Origin: AV69 sp036498205
Lineage (GTDB): Bacteria; Verrucomicrobiota; Verrucomicrobiia; Chthoniobacterales; UBA10450
Assembly: GCA_036498205.1 (NCBI GenBank)
Contig: DASXIC010000006.1
Span: 1 to 6,270, forward strand
Reading direction: 5' to 3'
DNA length: 6,270 nucleotides
Notes under the pieces: generated by a model
Told to the model about the DNA's origin: nothing
The model's database searches: none
What the model saw: only the letters and a program-made list of their open reading frames with translations
Shown here: positions 6,039 through 6,270 of the stretch, one piece after another
Position numbering within the stretch: the stretch's first letter is position 1
How the letters are laid out: every line of letters begins with the position of its first letter
Position numbers and translations under genes: made by a program

Positions 6039-6270
6039 TTATTGCCTGGTCCAGGCGCGGCACCGGGTCCCTGGCCGGAAGCTGGGACGTTGTTGGGGAA
6101 CGACTGTTGGGGAGCACTGGTCAACGATGCGTGATACACGCCGGAACCATAGCGTTCCTCAACGATCGCCTCGGCAATCTTGTCCGCCAGCGTTTCGCGA
6201 TAAGAAGCACTACGTGCTTCATAACCTTCCGCCCGGTTGCTGAGATAGCCGCATTCGACAAGGATCGCGG
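6035..6270 (-). CDS. N-acetylmuramoyl-L-alanine amidase (Amidase_3), C-terminal fragment
   Basis: The last 77 codons of a minus-strand gene enter from the right edge and end at TAA (6037-6035). The visible start of the fragment, AILVECGYLSNRAEG, matches the conserved end of the zinc-dependent Amidase_3 domain. There the glutamate after V (codon at 6256-6254) belongs to the active site, and YLSN follows in the last strand. Next comes SASYRETLADKIAEAIVEE, the usual final helix. These enzymes act in the cell envelope and cut the bond between N-acetylmuramic acid and L-alanine of peptidoglycan. After the domain a tail of about 35 residues is rich in P, G, N, Q and A and looks disordered. The zinc-binding histidines and any signal peptide lie outside the window. 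The convergent transporter gene overlaps the last 4 bp, so no terminator fits between the two genes. Confidence 0.88.
   Translation of the reverse strand, partial: AILVECGYLSNRAEGYEARSASYRETLADKIAEAIVEERYGSGVYHASLTSAPQQSFPNNVPASGQGPGAAPGPGNN

Noticed and set aside
1..6270. CRISPR array, insertion sequence, phage or defence island
   Set aside because: There are no regularly spaced repeats, transposase or integrase motifs, or target-site duplications. Apart from the small palindromes the window reads as ordinary chromosomal genes.

Overview
The window looks like a piece of a free-living bacterial chromosome of moderately high GC. It has four protein genes on the minus strand, two of them cut by the window edges, one plus-strand transporter gene and one tRNA. 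The protein sequences, the tRNA without an encoded CCA end, the weak or absent Shine-Dalgarno signals and the small GC-rich palindromes remind me of soil Verrucomicrobiota. That placement is an impression and not something the window proves. I see no phage, transposase, plasmid or CRISPR signal.

Layout from left to right: (1) at 1-168, on the minus strand, the first 56 codons of a secreted protein of unknown function; (2) at 187-260, minus, a tRNA-Pro with anticodon TGG; (3) at 261-403, a gap that holds a 48-bp palindromic element just past the metH stop and a weak candidate promoter for the tRNA; (4) at 404-4192, minus, a complete metH for cobalamin-dependent methionine synthase, with all four modules and every key residue I could check; (5) at 4193-4356, the metH control region, with a near-perfect 24-bp palindrome that covers the -10 element of a candidate promoter; (6) at 4357-4773, minus, a small cysteine-rich protein of unknown function; (7) at 4815-6038, plus, a major facilitator transporter with the TM7 signature of Jen-type monocarboxylate/proton symporters; (8) at 6035-6270, minus, the C-terminal end of an Amidase_3 N-acetylmuramoyl-L-alanine amidase, whose stop codon overlaps that of the transporter.

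The genes do not form one pathway. MetH serves methionine synthesis and the methyl cycle and appears to have its own regulated promoter. The cysteine-rich gene and the transporter are divergent and share a 41-bp gap. The transporter and the amidase converge with a 4-bp overlap.

The most interesting signals are the metH operator-like palindrome, a palindromic repeat-like insertion inside the interdomain linker of MetH, a similarly built palindrome directly after metH, and the cysteine-rich orphan protein. None of these amounts to a demonstrated new system.
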